Assembly: GCA_028717465.1 (NCBI GenBank)
Contig: JAQUNS010000021.1
Coordinates: 1 to 8,515 of the forward strand
Direction of reading: 5' to 3'
Source: Candidatus Omnitrophota bacterium
GTDB taxonomy: Bacteria; Omnitrophota; Gorgyraeia; Kaelpiales; Kaelpiaceae
Length of the DNA stretch: 8,515 nucleotides
Positions 1-7,518 of the stretch are shown piece by piece. The notes beneath the pieces were generated by a model. The model was given only the letters and a program-made list of their open reading frames with translations, ran no database searches and was not told where the DNA came from. How positions within the stretch are numbered: the stretch's first letter is position 1; every line of letters begins with the position of its first letter. A program made the position numbers and the translations under genes.

Positions 1-455
1 TAATCGTAAGCTGGTATGATGCAAACGCTTATTGCACTTGGGGAGGCAAAAGGCTACCCATCCAGGATGAGTGGGAATTTGCTGTCAGATGCAAAACCAG
101 AAGAAAATACCCCTGGGGAAATAATCCGCCTAACGGTGAGAATGGGAATTTTGCAGATATCAATTCCGATGTCCCCTGGAAGAATAAACTTTATAACGAC
201 AGCTACAGATATCTTGCTCCGGTAGATAGTTACCCGGAAGGAACCACCCCCGAAGGGATATATAATCTTGGCGGAAATGCTAAAGAATGGACTGCTACCG
301 TAAATTTGGAAAATGAAACCGCAATCACTAAAGGCGGCTCTTTCAAAAATGCATTAGATGATATGCTCTCAGCAGACCAGAGGCCGCATAAATTAAATGA
401 CACAGACTACTCGGTTGGTTTTCGCTGTGTCTGTGATACTGCTCAAGATGAATAA
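1..455 (+). CDS. SUMF1/FGE-sulfatase-domain protein, C-terminal part (5' end outside window)
   Basis: The reading frame is open from base 3 and ends at TAA 453-455, giving 150 visible residues. The start lies left of the window. The fragment has the hallmarks of the formylglycine-generating-enzyme (SUMF1) fold: WYDANAYC (4-11), GGKRLP then DEWEFA (14-27), YPWGN (36-40), the diagnostic NLGGNAKEW (88-96), KGGSF (110-114) and the terminal VGFRCV (138-143). In true FGE a pair of copper-binding catalytic cysteines lies between the GGS motif and the final GFRC. Here residues 114-137 contain no cysteine, so sulfatase-activating oxidase activity is unlikely. Many bacterial SUMF1-fold proteins have other or unknown roles. 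The stop overlaps the ATG of the next gene by 8 nt, which suggests co-translation with the secreted lipase-like protein. Family assignment is firm; function is unknown. Confidence 0.9.
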   Translation, partial: IVSWYDANAYCTWGGKRLPIQDEWEFAVRCKTRRKYPWGNNPPNGENGNFADINSDVPWKNKLYNDSYRYLAPVDSYPEGTTPEGIYNLGGNAKEWTATVNLENETAITKGGSFKNALDDMLSADQRPHKLNDTDYSVGFRCVCDTAQDE

Positions 456-1506
456 GATAACTATATCGATTTTTAGTTTAATTCTGCATTGTTTCTGCAA
501 GCAAATTTTTGCTGACTATAATAAACTACCATTAAATTTTATAGATCTGGTATCTGAAATTTATAAAGTGCCCGCTGAGTTTAATCTCTGTGCAGGAGGA
601 GCAGAAACCAGAAACGATAAACTGTTAAATCATTATCCGGTTATTATGATTGCGGGCAATAAAAGAAGTTTTAAAGACTGGCTGGGAGAAAATCCCGGAA
701 ACGCAGAAGGAGAAACAAATGTATATAAAAAATTCATAGAGGCTGGATTTATGCCAGAAGAATTATGGCTATACCAATATACAACTGAAGACAAAGAGAT
801 GAGAAATATAGAGGAATTGACCGATGGACTGAAATGGTTCATTTATTCCGTTCTCTGGTATACAAAATCTAACAGAATACAGATTCTTGCTCACGGCGAA
901 GGCACAGTTCTGGCACAGGCAACCATTAAGAAATACCATCTTTACAATCTCGTTCATACCGTAGTTTATATTAATGGCCCATTTCACGGCAGTTCAAGAT
1001 ACACTTATACTAAAGCATTGATGGGCTCTCCGGTCTGCGCAAACCTGGCAATAGGTTCTGATTTCTTGCAGGATATAATTTTACCTGATGAAACACCATA
1101 TAACGCACTTGAAAATGAGAATAACGGTAATGTCAGTATAAAGTACGTGACTATTTATAACGACACTTTATTCCCGAACAATCCTGATTCCCCATCTCTT
1201 GCAGGAGCATACAATTATAACCTAAACTGGCTTAATCAGGACGGGCTAAGGTGTTCACCAGAAAGCAGTGCAATATTTATGCCATTCTTGAGCGATAGAG
1301 CAGTAAAATATGACATTCTGTATGACAAAGACGGGGACGGCTTTATGTGCGCTAAATACGGCGGCATAGACTGCAATGATAGCGATCCCTCTATCTTCCC
1401 GGGTGCCCCTGAAATACCGGAAGATAATATAGATCAGAACTGTAATAATATGGACCTATTGTCTATGCCAGGGAAAGACTGCTGGGTTCCTATAACAGGC
1501 AATTGA
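448..1506 (+). CDS. Secreted lipase-like pseudoenzyme with C-terminal MopE-type metal-binding motif
   Basis: This is a 352-residue protein starting at ATG 448. An in-frame ATG at 397 would overlap the upstream gene by 59 nt and spoil an otherwise normal signal peptide (MNK, hydrophobic 4-17, likely cut after IFA at 20-22). Residues 60-290 resemble an alpha/beta-hydrolase lipase: a PVIMIAG strand (64-70), a nucleophile-elbow-like LAHGEGT (147-153) and NGPFHGS (176-182), which matches the GTPxHGS motif of bacterial lipases. The elbow reads H-G-E-G rather than H-S-x-G, so the catalytic Ser is Gly150. No His occurs after His180, so the catalytic His is also missing; Asp239 in YNDTLFP could be a relic of the acid. 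Residues 292-334 are a putative metal-binding (MopE-like, PF11617-type) motif: DKDGDG, GGIDCNDSDPSIFPGA, IDQNCN. Likely an exported binding or structural protein rather than a lipase. Its stop shares TGATG with the next gene. Confidence 0.88.
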   Translation: MNKITISIFSLILHCFCKQIFADYNKLPLNFIDLVSEIYKVPAEFNLCAGGAETRNDKLLNHYPVIMIAGNKRSFKDWLGENPGNAEGETNVYKKFIEAGFMPEELWLYQYTTEDKEMRNIEELTDGLKWFIYSVLWYTKSNRIQILAHGEGTVLAQATIKKYHLYNLVHTVVYINGPFHGSSRYTYTKALMGSPVCANLAIGSDFLQDIILPDETPYNALENENNGNVSIKYVTIYNDTLFPNNPDSPSLAGAYNYNLNWLNQDGLRCSPESSAIFMPFLSDRAVKYDILYDKDGDGFMCAKYGGIDCNDSDPSIFPGAPEIPEDNIDQNCNNMDLLSMPGKDCWVPITGN

Positions 1507-2195
1507 TGAGCTCATTAATTAATTTTGCTCGTTATTATACGGTCCGTCGTTGGTTTTTGTGTTTTTTGGGTCAAAAATACCGAATTTTAGACTTTGGCTG
1601 CGGAAACGGAGAACTGGTATATTACCTTCGCCAAAAAGGACAAGAAGCATACGGAGTAGACCCGGAGGTAAAATCTGTGCCGTTTTTATTTAAGTCTTTA
1701 GCTGACTTAGAGAAAACTGTCCATGGCTCTTTTAAAGCAATCATCCTGAACTTCTCTCTGGAACATTGCGATGATCCGATTTCTATCTTAAAGAGACTGC
1801 GTGATTTATTATCTTCCAACGGTCTTATCTTTATCAAAGTTCCGAATCTGGCAAACATTTTAAAACACAGAAGACTATCTTCTTTCCAGTTGAAAATTAC
1901 TTCCCACCGTCACCATTTTTCTTCTCAAAAAATAATAGAACTATTAAATAACTCTGGTTTCAGAGCCCTAAAAATCGACACCCGTTTTTGCACAACAGCA
2001 GCATTAACCATCCCATGCAGCATCTTCCCCCGGCTAGACCCAATGGAATGGATTAACGAGGTTAGACTTTGGCCTAAAATATTAAAAGGATCTGCATTAG
2101 GCATTTTATCTTTTCTGTTTTATCCTTATGTTTTTTGGGAATCACAAATAGGTAGAGGGTTTGTTTTGCATGCTGTTGCACAAAAGATAAAATAG
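1506..2195 (+). CDS. Class I SAM-dependent methyltransferase (type 11/23-like)
   Basis: This is a 229-residue protein. I chose ATG 1506, whose A is the last base of the upstream TGA (TGATG); AGG at 1497-1499 sits 6 nt upstream. A TTG at 1503 would add one residue. Motif I, ILDFGCGNGE (27-36), binds SAM. YGVDPE (49-54) carries the acidic residue expected to contact the ribose. FSLEHCDDP (83-91) followed by LSSNGLIFIKVPN (102-114) matches the post-I strand pattern of ubiquinone/menaquinone-type and sugar methyltransferases. HHFSSQKIIELLNNSGF (136-152) is the helix usual near the end of this domain. Residues 193-212 are hydrophobic (ILSFLFYPYVFW), which may give membrane contact or a product-binding lid. 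The substrate is unknown. Position between a secreted protein and a membrane methyltransferase suggests an envelope lipid or sugar, which is inference. Confidence 0.9.
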   Translation: MSSLINFARYYTVRRWFLCFLGQKYRILDFGCGNGELVYYLRQKGQEAYGVDPEVKSVPFLFKSLADLEKTVHGSFKAIILNFSLEHCDDPISILKRLRDLLSSNGLIFIKVPNLANILKHRRLSSFQLKITSHRHHFSSQKIIELLNNSGFRALKIDTRFCTTAALTIPCSIFPRLDPMEWINEVRLWPKILKGSALGILSFLFYPYVFWESQIGRGFVLHAVAQKIK

Positions 2196-2225
2196 TCAAC
2201 TAATCATGGTGTGCTGAAAATAAAA

Positions 2226-2960
2226 ATGAAATTTGACAAAATCATCCCCAAATTTACAATTATCGTTATAGCAATGCTTCTATCTATATACAGTTTAAAA
2301 TTTTTTAATACTGTCTTCAGGTATCTGACGCTAGAATTCCCAGTCTATCTTGATCATAAATGGTGGAAGTTCCCTCGCAGCCCATTTATATACGCATCTC
2401 TATTTTTATTATTTTTGCTGACTTTCTTCATTAGAAAAACCGGGGGTAAAGTTAAATTTGTATTGCTTGCTTTTTTTACAAATCTGTTATTTGAAATGTA
2501 TGGATTCAGTTTCAGTCTGTATATAATTTACGCAATTTTGGGGCATACTAAAATACTTGCGCCATATGTTAAATACCCAAACTCCAAGATAATAACGCCT
2601 CATTTAATAAGCTTTCCTGTTTTAGTAATCAGCCTTTCGCTAGGTATATTTTTGATTATGAAAGGCTGGACAAAAATATATAATTCAAATAATGAATTGG
2701 TAACAAGCGGCATATACAAGCATTTGCGGCATCCTCAATACTTAGGACTTATTGTAATATTAGCAGGCAATTTATTCTTTCTGCCAACACCATTTATGCT
2801 TTGTCTTTTTATTATCATCTCAATAATGTATTACCGCTTAGCAAAAAGCGAAGAACAAGAATTAGAATCTCTTTTCAAAGAAAAATATAAAGAATATAAA
2901 AATAATGTGCCTATGTGGATACCTTTTTATAAAAAGAAATCCTGCCGCCCAAATATTTGA
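2226..2960 (+). CDS. Membrane methyltransferase of the ICMT/PEMT type
   Basis: This is a 244-residue integral membrane protein from ATG 2226. A GTG at 2211 would add five residues; a purine-rich ggtgtg at 2208-2213 precedes the ATG. Hydrophobic segments lie near 10-31, 54-69, 77-105, 128-145 and 172-203. The SAM-binding region typical of isoprenylcysteine carboxyl methyltransferase and phospholipid methyltransferase relatives is plain: TSGIYKHLRHPQYLG (160-174), the paired acidic residues EEQE (209-212) and FKEKYKEYKNNVP (217-229). The segment EMYGFSFSLY (90-99) is a pattern I associate with bacterial members annotated as isoprenylcysteine carboxylmethyltransferase family. Bacteria lack prenylated CaaX proteins, so the usual family name should not be read as the substrate; a lipid or quinone-like compound is possible. 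Its last base is shared with the start of the next gene through TGATG, so the pair is probably co-translated. Confidence 0.88.
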   Translation: MKFDKIIPKFTIIVIAMLLSIYSLKFFNTVFRYLTLEFPVYLDHKWWKFPRSPFIYASLFLLFLLTFFIRKTGGKVKFVLLAFFTNLLFEMYGFSFSLYIIYAILGHTKILAPYVKYPNSKIITPHLISFPVLVISLSLGIFLIMKGWTKIYNSNNELVTSGIYKHLRHPQYLGLIVILAGNLFFLPTPFMLCLFIIISIMYYRLAKSEEQELESLFKEKYKEYKNNVPMWIPFYKKKSCRPNI

Positions 2961-4372
2961 TGAAAATACTTTTTGTATTTACTGAAATAAGCGTAAAATT
3001 TGGTATTTACGGATTTCAGCATGGCATTGCTGCTATATCAGCATACCTAAAATCTTTAGGTTATAACGACATTCGTCTCTGTTGTATATCGCCGCGTTTT
3101 ACCGCGTATCGATTTCGTAAAATTTTATCAAATTTTCAACCCAATATTATTGGATTTTATACTACTTGCGACCAATTTCGTTTTATTAAAAAACTGCTCC
3201 AAGAGATTAACGACCCCTCTATATTTACTATATGCGGCGGCCCGCATGCAACCTTAAATCCCGAGATAATATATGAATCCAGCCGGCTCAATGCTGTATG
3301 CATCGGTGAAGGTGAGCAGCCTTTTTTAGAGCTCCTTAAAACTCTTGAGAGAAAAGAAAAACCTCTTTATATTAAAAACCTTTGGATCCGCAACAAAGAT
3401 GAAATCATTAAGAATAAAACACGCCCTTTTATGGAAAATATCAATGAGCTGCCATTTGTTGACAGAGATCTTTTCGTTCAAAATAAAATATGGAACAGAA
3501 TCGGACTTACCCAAATCAGCTATAAGAATAGCTTCCGCATCAGCCGCGGATGCCCCTATCAATGCAGTTTCTGCTCTAATAAACAGATTGCCGCTGCACA
3601 ACCAGGCTGCTTCCTCAGGTTCCGCAGTACAGATAACGTCCTTGCAGAAATAGAGACAATTGTAAAAATGTTTTCACCGCCAGAGATATATTTCGAAGAC
3701 GATACTTTTACTATAAACGAGATTTTCATTGATGAATTCTGTAAAAAATATCCCCATCGTATTGGACTACCTTTTGAATTCTTCGCGCATATCAATAATT
3801 CTACAATCGGGATTCTGGAAAAAATACGGAAAGCAGGCGGAAGAAGAGTAAGCTTCGGAATTGAATCGGGTAACGAAGAGTTACGGAAAAACATTCTCGG
3901 AAAAACATTTTACAACAAAGAGATCGTCCAGGTTTTTAAAGAAGCCAAAAGAATGGGCTACTGCACAGAGGCCTTTGTTATGATAGGCTTGCCCGGAGAA
4001 ACTCCTGAATATTTTAATGATACAATAAGATTATTAAAAACAATCCAGCCCGACCTTTATTCTTTAAGCGCCTATTTTCCATTTCAAGGTACAGATTTAT
4101 ACAAATACTGCATAGATAAAAATTACATCTTACCTAACTTCAAAATACCCGATAAATTTGTCTCTCGCAGAGATACTCTATTAACAATGCCTTGCTTTAG
4201 CCGAAATAAAATCTTAGGCTGCGTTAGAGCTTTTGGCTGGGAAATATACAAAAATCATTCCTTTAAAAAAGCGCTGTTATTCCGAGTTTACGAATCCAGA
4301 TTCGGAGACTTATTTCTTAGATATGCAGTCTTTTATAAAAAACTGCTACGAAAATTAATCATCGGCTCATAA
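2960..4372 (+). CDS. B12-binding-domain radical SAM protein (copy 1)
   Basis: This is a 470-residue protein from ATG 2960. No Shine-Dalgarno is visible, and the start overlaps the upstream TGA by one base, as expected for coupled translation. Residues 1-130 form a Rossmann-like cobalamin-binding domain: hydrophobic strand ILFVF, GGPHAT (93-98), IGEGE (115-119). It lacks the DxHxxG His ligand. A linker with LPFVDRDLF leads to the radical SAM core. The iron-sulfur motif is SRGCPYQCSFCSN with Cys198, Cys202 and Cys205. FEDDTF, GIESGNE (300-306) and MIGLPGET (341-348) are further core motifs of this class. The C-terminal 90 residues are basic and aromatic. Such proteins carry out methylation at unactivated carbon or phosphorus, or ring rearrangements; the substrate here is unknown. 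It resembles the 6088-7518 protein along its whole length. Its end overlaps the convergent membrane-protein gene by 14 bp. Confidence 0.92.
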   Translation: MKILFVFTEISVKFGIYGFQHGIAAISAYLKSLGYNDIRLCCISPRFTAYRFRKILSNFQPNIIGFYTTCDQFRFIKKLLQEINDPSIFTICGGPHATLNPEIIYESSRLNAVCIGEGEQPFLELLKTLERKEKPLYIKNLWIRNKDEIIKNKTRPFMENINELPFVDRDLFVQNKIWNRIGLTQISYKNSFRISRGCPYQCSFCSNKQIAAAQPGCFLRFRSTDNVLAEIETIVKMFSPPEIYFEDDTFTINEIFIDEFCKKYPHRIGLPFEFFAHINNSTIGILEKIRKAGGRRVSFGIESGNEELRKNILGKTFYNKEIVQVFKEAKRMGYCTEAFVMIGLPGETPEYFNDTIRLLKTIQPDLYSLSAYFPFQGTDLYKYCIDKNYILPNFKIPDKFVSRRDTLLTMPCFSRNKILGCVRAFGWEIYKNHSFKKALLFRVYESRFGDLFLRYAVFYKKLLRKLIIGS

Positions 4373-6035
4373 CTTGTAAGATTGAATTTTCAACAGGCAG
4401 CATCTGATAGACCACAATTCCATCTTCGGGATAACGCCAGAAATAACAAAATTCTTTAAGCCATGAGTATTGGCCCATAGGCTCCTTATATGCCTCTTCC
4501 GCCAAAAAATATTCATGCACAACCACATAATCTACCTCTCGACCGTTAAGAAAACTCATAAATTCTTTTTTGAGCTGCTCACTATCGGAATTTTCCGGAA
4601 GATAAACAGGGAGCTCGTTTTTTACAAAAGAATTAACGATTTTTGCGTTGCTTAACACTGCATAAAAACCATACCTATTAATTACCTTTCTTTTATTTGT
4701 ATAGGGCAAATTCAAAATTAATATAGACTCTTTATTTTTTATCTCTTGATAAAATTGCGGCACGTAAACATCGCTGAGCTTAGGAGGAAAAAGCTGCGGG
4801 AATATCAGGATCTGCTCTGATATATAAATAATGGGGAATAATATAACAAACGCTAGGATCCTGAACTTTCTGAAAGCCGAAGAAAGATGCAAAAGGCCAT
4901 ACCCAGCCGAAATTGCCAAACAAATATTTATAAAAGGGAAAACACGTACAGGATAAAATATCCCTTTAATAAAAGGCAGATATCTATCCATAAAATAAAA
5001 CGGCAAGATTATCTTGCGTCCCCATATGTATATCAAATTGCCGTTATGTACTAAATATGGCCCTGCAGCAATAATGCAAAAAAATATAAAAATTAACATC
5101 ATCAGCCGCGCTAAACCCCTGTTCTTTATAAAAGCAATGATCCCCAGCAGAAATGCTGAGATAGATATTCCTAAAGGAAGTTCTGTAGGAAACCCTGGTG
5201 AATGATAGGGAAAGAACCTGAATGGCCTCATTAAATCCAAAGAACCATCTAGAGTTATGTTAAAATCAACCTGGTACGGTTTAAGATAAACAAAGCCAAA
5301 GCCCATTAGATAATATATTAAAGAACTAACTGCAAAATAAAAAAGCAGCATAGAAATAAACCTGGAAAAAACAAAGCATAATTCTTTGGGTTTTAATAAT
5401 GAGTAGGCTGACAATACAAACGTAAAAATTATGGCAAAGTAAGCATAGGGCGGATAAGTCAATTGCATTAAGGTTAATGTAAATCCGGCTCCGAAAACAT
5501 AGCACCACTTTTTTGCATTCTGTAGTTTAAACAAAAACAAACAGTAGAGCGGGATCCAGAATAAAGAAATTTTTTGATTAAAGCCCAGATTCATTTTTAA
5601 AAAGACATATGAATTCATCGCAAATATCAGGGCCGAGCATAGCGCAATTGATTTTGAATAAAATAAATATTTCGCCAGAATATAAGCAGACAAAAAATTT
5701 AATAAAAAAATAATTATAACCAGAGCATTATAAGACTCTATCGGATTTAAAAATATCTTTAAGGGGATAGAAAGAAAAAGATGAAAAGAATTTGCAAGCC
5801 TGAATCCCAAGTTCTCTCCGACAGGGTAATTAAAAAAATCCGTTTTAAAAAACTCCAGAACATTGCCATTTTTGAAATTGTAAAAGACATTCTCTTCCAT
5901 AACTATTTCGCCATAAAGCCCGGAACGGTCAAATCTCCCGATAACCTTGTTATTTAAACTGATTTTCACTGCAAATAACGATATGAAAAACAGGCCGATA
6001 AATATTATTGAAATGGCATATTTACATAATTTCAA
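4359..6035 (-). CDS. Polytopic GT-C-like membrane protein (putative glycosyltransferase, hypothetical)
   Basis: This is a 558-residue protein if translation starts at TTG 6035, preceded by GAGG (6046-6043) with a 7-nt spacer. A TTG at 6050 adds five residues but has no ribosome site, and there is no suitable ATG. I count about eleven hydrophobic segments between residues 8 and 415. A loop follows the first segment (26-70) and contains acidic residues and FNYPVGENL, a layout seen in GT-C glycosyltransferases and YfhO/PMT-like proteins. From about residue 420 the protein is soluble, with LILNLPY and GREVDYVVVHEYFL, a pattern common at the C-terminus of large uncharacterised GT-C-like proteins. 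The expected donor would be a polyprenyl-phosphate sugar, but no catalytic residue can be assigned confidently. It follows two radical SAM genes on the same strand after about 50 nt, so it is likely in their operon. Confidence 0.82.
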   Translation of the reverse strand: MKLCKYAISIIFIGLFFISLFAVKISLNNKVIGRFDRSGLYGEIVMEENVFYNFKNGNVLEFFKTDFFNYPVGENLGFRLANSFHLFLSIPLKIFLNPIESYNALVIIIFLLNFLSAYILAKYLFYSKSIALCSALIFAMNSYVFLKMNLGFNQKISLFWIPLYCLFLFKLQNAKKWCYVFGAGFTLTLMQLTYPPYAYFAIIFTFVLSAYSLLKPKELCFVFSRFISMLLFYFAVSSLIYYLMGFGFVYLKPYQVDFNITLDGSLDLMRPFRFFPYHSPGFPTELPLGISISAFLLGIIAFIKNRGLARLMMLIFIFFCIIAAGPYLVHNGNLIYIWGRKIILPFYFMDRYLPFIKGIFYPVRVFPFINICLAISAGYGLLHLSSAFRKFRILAFVILFPIIYISEQILIFPQLFPPKLSDVYVPQFYQEIKNKESILILNLPYTNKRKVINRYGFYAVLSNAKIVNSFVKNELPVYLPENSDSEQLKKEFMSFLNGREVDYVVVHEYFLAEEAYKEPMGQYSWLKEFCYFWRYPEDGIVVYQMLPVENSILQVMSR

Positions 6036-6042
6036 TGTTTTG

Positions 6043-6046
6043 CCTC
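6043..6046 (-). promoter_or_regulatory. Shine-Dalgarno GAGG deciding the TTG start at 6035
   Basis: On the minus strand GAGG is followed by seven bases and then TTG, which continues into the hydrophobic first segment of the GT-C-like protein. The only other in-frame start, TTG at 6050, lies upstream of this GAGG and has only an AT-rich stretch before it. The site therefore favours the shorter protein. This rests on spacing and sequence alone. Confidence 0.5.
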
Positions 6047-6087
6047 GCAAACTAGTTAAAAATCAAATCTGGATTATAAAATATACT

Positions 6088-7518
6088 TTATTGTTTATCG
6101 TGATAATATTTAAAACCAACTACCGCTTCTTGCAACAATCTTGCTGATTTAAAATTATGAAGTTTATTCATATAACACAGAAAATAGGATATTTTATATA
6201 ACATATTATAAAATAAATTATTGGGCAGTTTGACAAAATATTTAATTAACGGTAAAAGATAAGGCATATAAAAAATAATGTAATAAAATTTATGCAGATT
6301 TATAAGCTCTTTGATATTATCTTGCCGCAAAAGGCTATTTTCGTGGCTAAAAAGCGGAAGCCGGGCCAAATCCTTATCCTTAATGTATCTGCGCTTTAAA
6401 ACAAACTCGGCCAGCTCTGTTTTTGGCAAAGGCTGATAAACGGTACAGACAGAAAAATTAGCCTGTATTTGCCTGTTTAGCTTTATTGTAAATACCGCAT
6501 CTTCTATCTGCTCTTCCGGTAACCCCATCATATTGGTAGTAGAAAATTTTAATTTATAGCGCCTTAATAGCGCAGCAGCTTTTTTGATTTGTTCATTATC
6601 TATCCTCTTTTTAAGTATGCTCTTGCGATAGCTCTCATTCCCTGTTTCGATACCAAAGGAAACCCCTAAACAAAATCTGCTCTCTTTTAACATTTTCACC
6701 TTTTCTTCATCTATCAAATCAACCCGCATGTGACAACTAAACGGCAAGGCTATTTCCTGCGAATAACGGTTAAGCAGGCCCATTAACCATGATTTGTCTT
6801 TTAAGGGAAACAGATCGTCGATAAACCAAATTTTTCTTTTTTGATACTTATCCTTTAAAATCCGCAGTTCTTCAATAATATTATCAACTGACCTAGTTCT
6901 TGCTTGATATCCGGACTCTCTGTACAGCTGCCTGTATGCGGATTCAGAACAGAATGAACAGTTATACGGGCAGCCTCTAGTTATCATGACTCGGCAGCAG
7001 GGATCATTATGTATAAAGGGATGCTCTCTATACAAATCCCTATCAGGAAATTCTAAGTCATCCAGATTGCTAATCAACGGCCTTAGTTCATTTTCAAATA
7101 CACGCTGACTCTGTTTTACAAATAAATTATTTATCTTTGTTTTATCAGCCCGCCTCTCAACTGCTGTAATCAAATCTAACATGGCCAACTCACCCTCTCC
7201 CCTACAAATCATATCAATAAAAGGGTAGTTGATAATCTCAGGAGAAAAGGTGGCCAAAGGCCCTCCGAATATAATAGGTATTTCTCTGGGCAGTTTCTCT
7301 TTTATCTGCTGGGCCATATATATAGCCCATCTCCTTTCGTTAACAGTAGCTGAAAAAGCAATTATATCGGGGTTTGCCGATTTTAATTTCCGCAAAATTT
7401 CTCTTTGGCTGCCTATTGCAACTATGCAAGTATGGCCTTTCTTTTTAAGGGCTGAAGATAGATACATTGGACCCAGCATATGCATGTGCAGAAACTGAAT
7501 AAACGCAACCTTTGCCAT
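6088..7518 (-). CDS. B12-binding-domain radical SAM protein (copy 2)
   Basis: This is a 476-residue protein from ATG 7518, immediately after the TAA of the upstream gene. A weak GGA lies 7 nt before the start, inside that upstream gene. The N-terminal cobalamin-binding-like domain (1-125) shows the KVAFIQF strand, LGPMYLSSALKKKGH (15-29), IIFGGPLAT (82-90) and CRGEGE (105-110), with no DxHxxG. After the linker LEFPDRDLY (155-163) comes the iron-sulfur site TRGCPYNCSFCSE with Cys183, Cys187 and Cys190. The core continues with WFIDDLF (231-237), FGIETGNE (288-295) and NMMGLPEE (329-336). The C-terminal 80 residues are rich in Tyr, Phe, Leu and Lys and may lie against the membrane. The role is probably radical chemistry on a lipid or sugar intermediate. 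It is a diverged paralogue of the 2960-4372 protein. Confidence 0.92.
   Translation of the reverse strand: MAKVAFIQFLHMHMLGPMYLSSALKKKGHTCIVAIGSQREILRKLKSANPDIIAFSATVNERRWAIYMAQQIKEKLPREIPIIFGGPLATFSPEIINYPFIDMICRGEGELAMLDLITAVERRADKTKINNLFVKQSQRVFENELRPLISNLDDLEFPDRDLYREHPFIHNDPCCRVMITRGCPYNCSFCSESAYRQLYRESGYQARTRSVDNIIEELRILKDKYQKRKIWFIDDLFPLKDKSWLMGLLNRYSQEIALPFSCHMRVDLIDEEKVKMLKESRFCLGVSFGIETGNESYRKSILKKRIDNEQIKKAAALLRRYKLKFSTTNMMGLPEEQIEDAVFTIKLNRQIQANFSVCTVYQPLPKTELAEFVLKRRYIKDKDLARLPLFSHENSLLRQDNIKELINLHKFYYIIFYMPYLLPLIKYFVKLPNNLFYNMLYKISYFLCYMNKLHNFKSARLLQEAVVGFKYYHDKQ

Noticed and set aside
397..447. Possible upstream ATG start for the lipase-like gene at 397
   Set aside because: It would lie deep in the SUMF1-domain gene and give an unusual double hydrophobic N-terminus; ATG 448 gives a normal signal peptide and the common ATG/TAA overlap.
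448..1506. Annotation of this gene as an active triacylglycerol lipase
   Set aside because: The nucleophilic Ser is Gly and no candidate catalytic His follows, so enzyme activity is not supported.
2196..2225. 30-base gap between the two methyltransferase genes, considered as a regulatory site
   Set aside because: Too short and without inverted repeats or promoter elements; it looks like an ordinary intra-operon spacer.
2226..2960. Annotation as protein prenylcysteine methyltransferase
   Set aside because: Only the family fold is supported; no prenylated protein substrate system is visible and such substrates are not typical of bacteria.
3345..3894. Open frames of about 100 codons on both strands inside the first radical SAM gene
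   Set aside because: They lie entirely within a gene with clear Cys and SAM motifs and show no domain features of their own.
6073..6078. TATAAT on the minus strand, a possible internal promoter -10 box before the GT-C-like gene
   Set aside because: No -35 box is found at a proper distance, and the region is so AT-rich that TATAAT is expected by chance.
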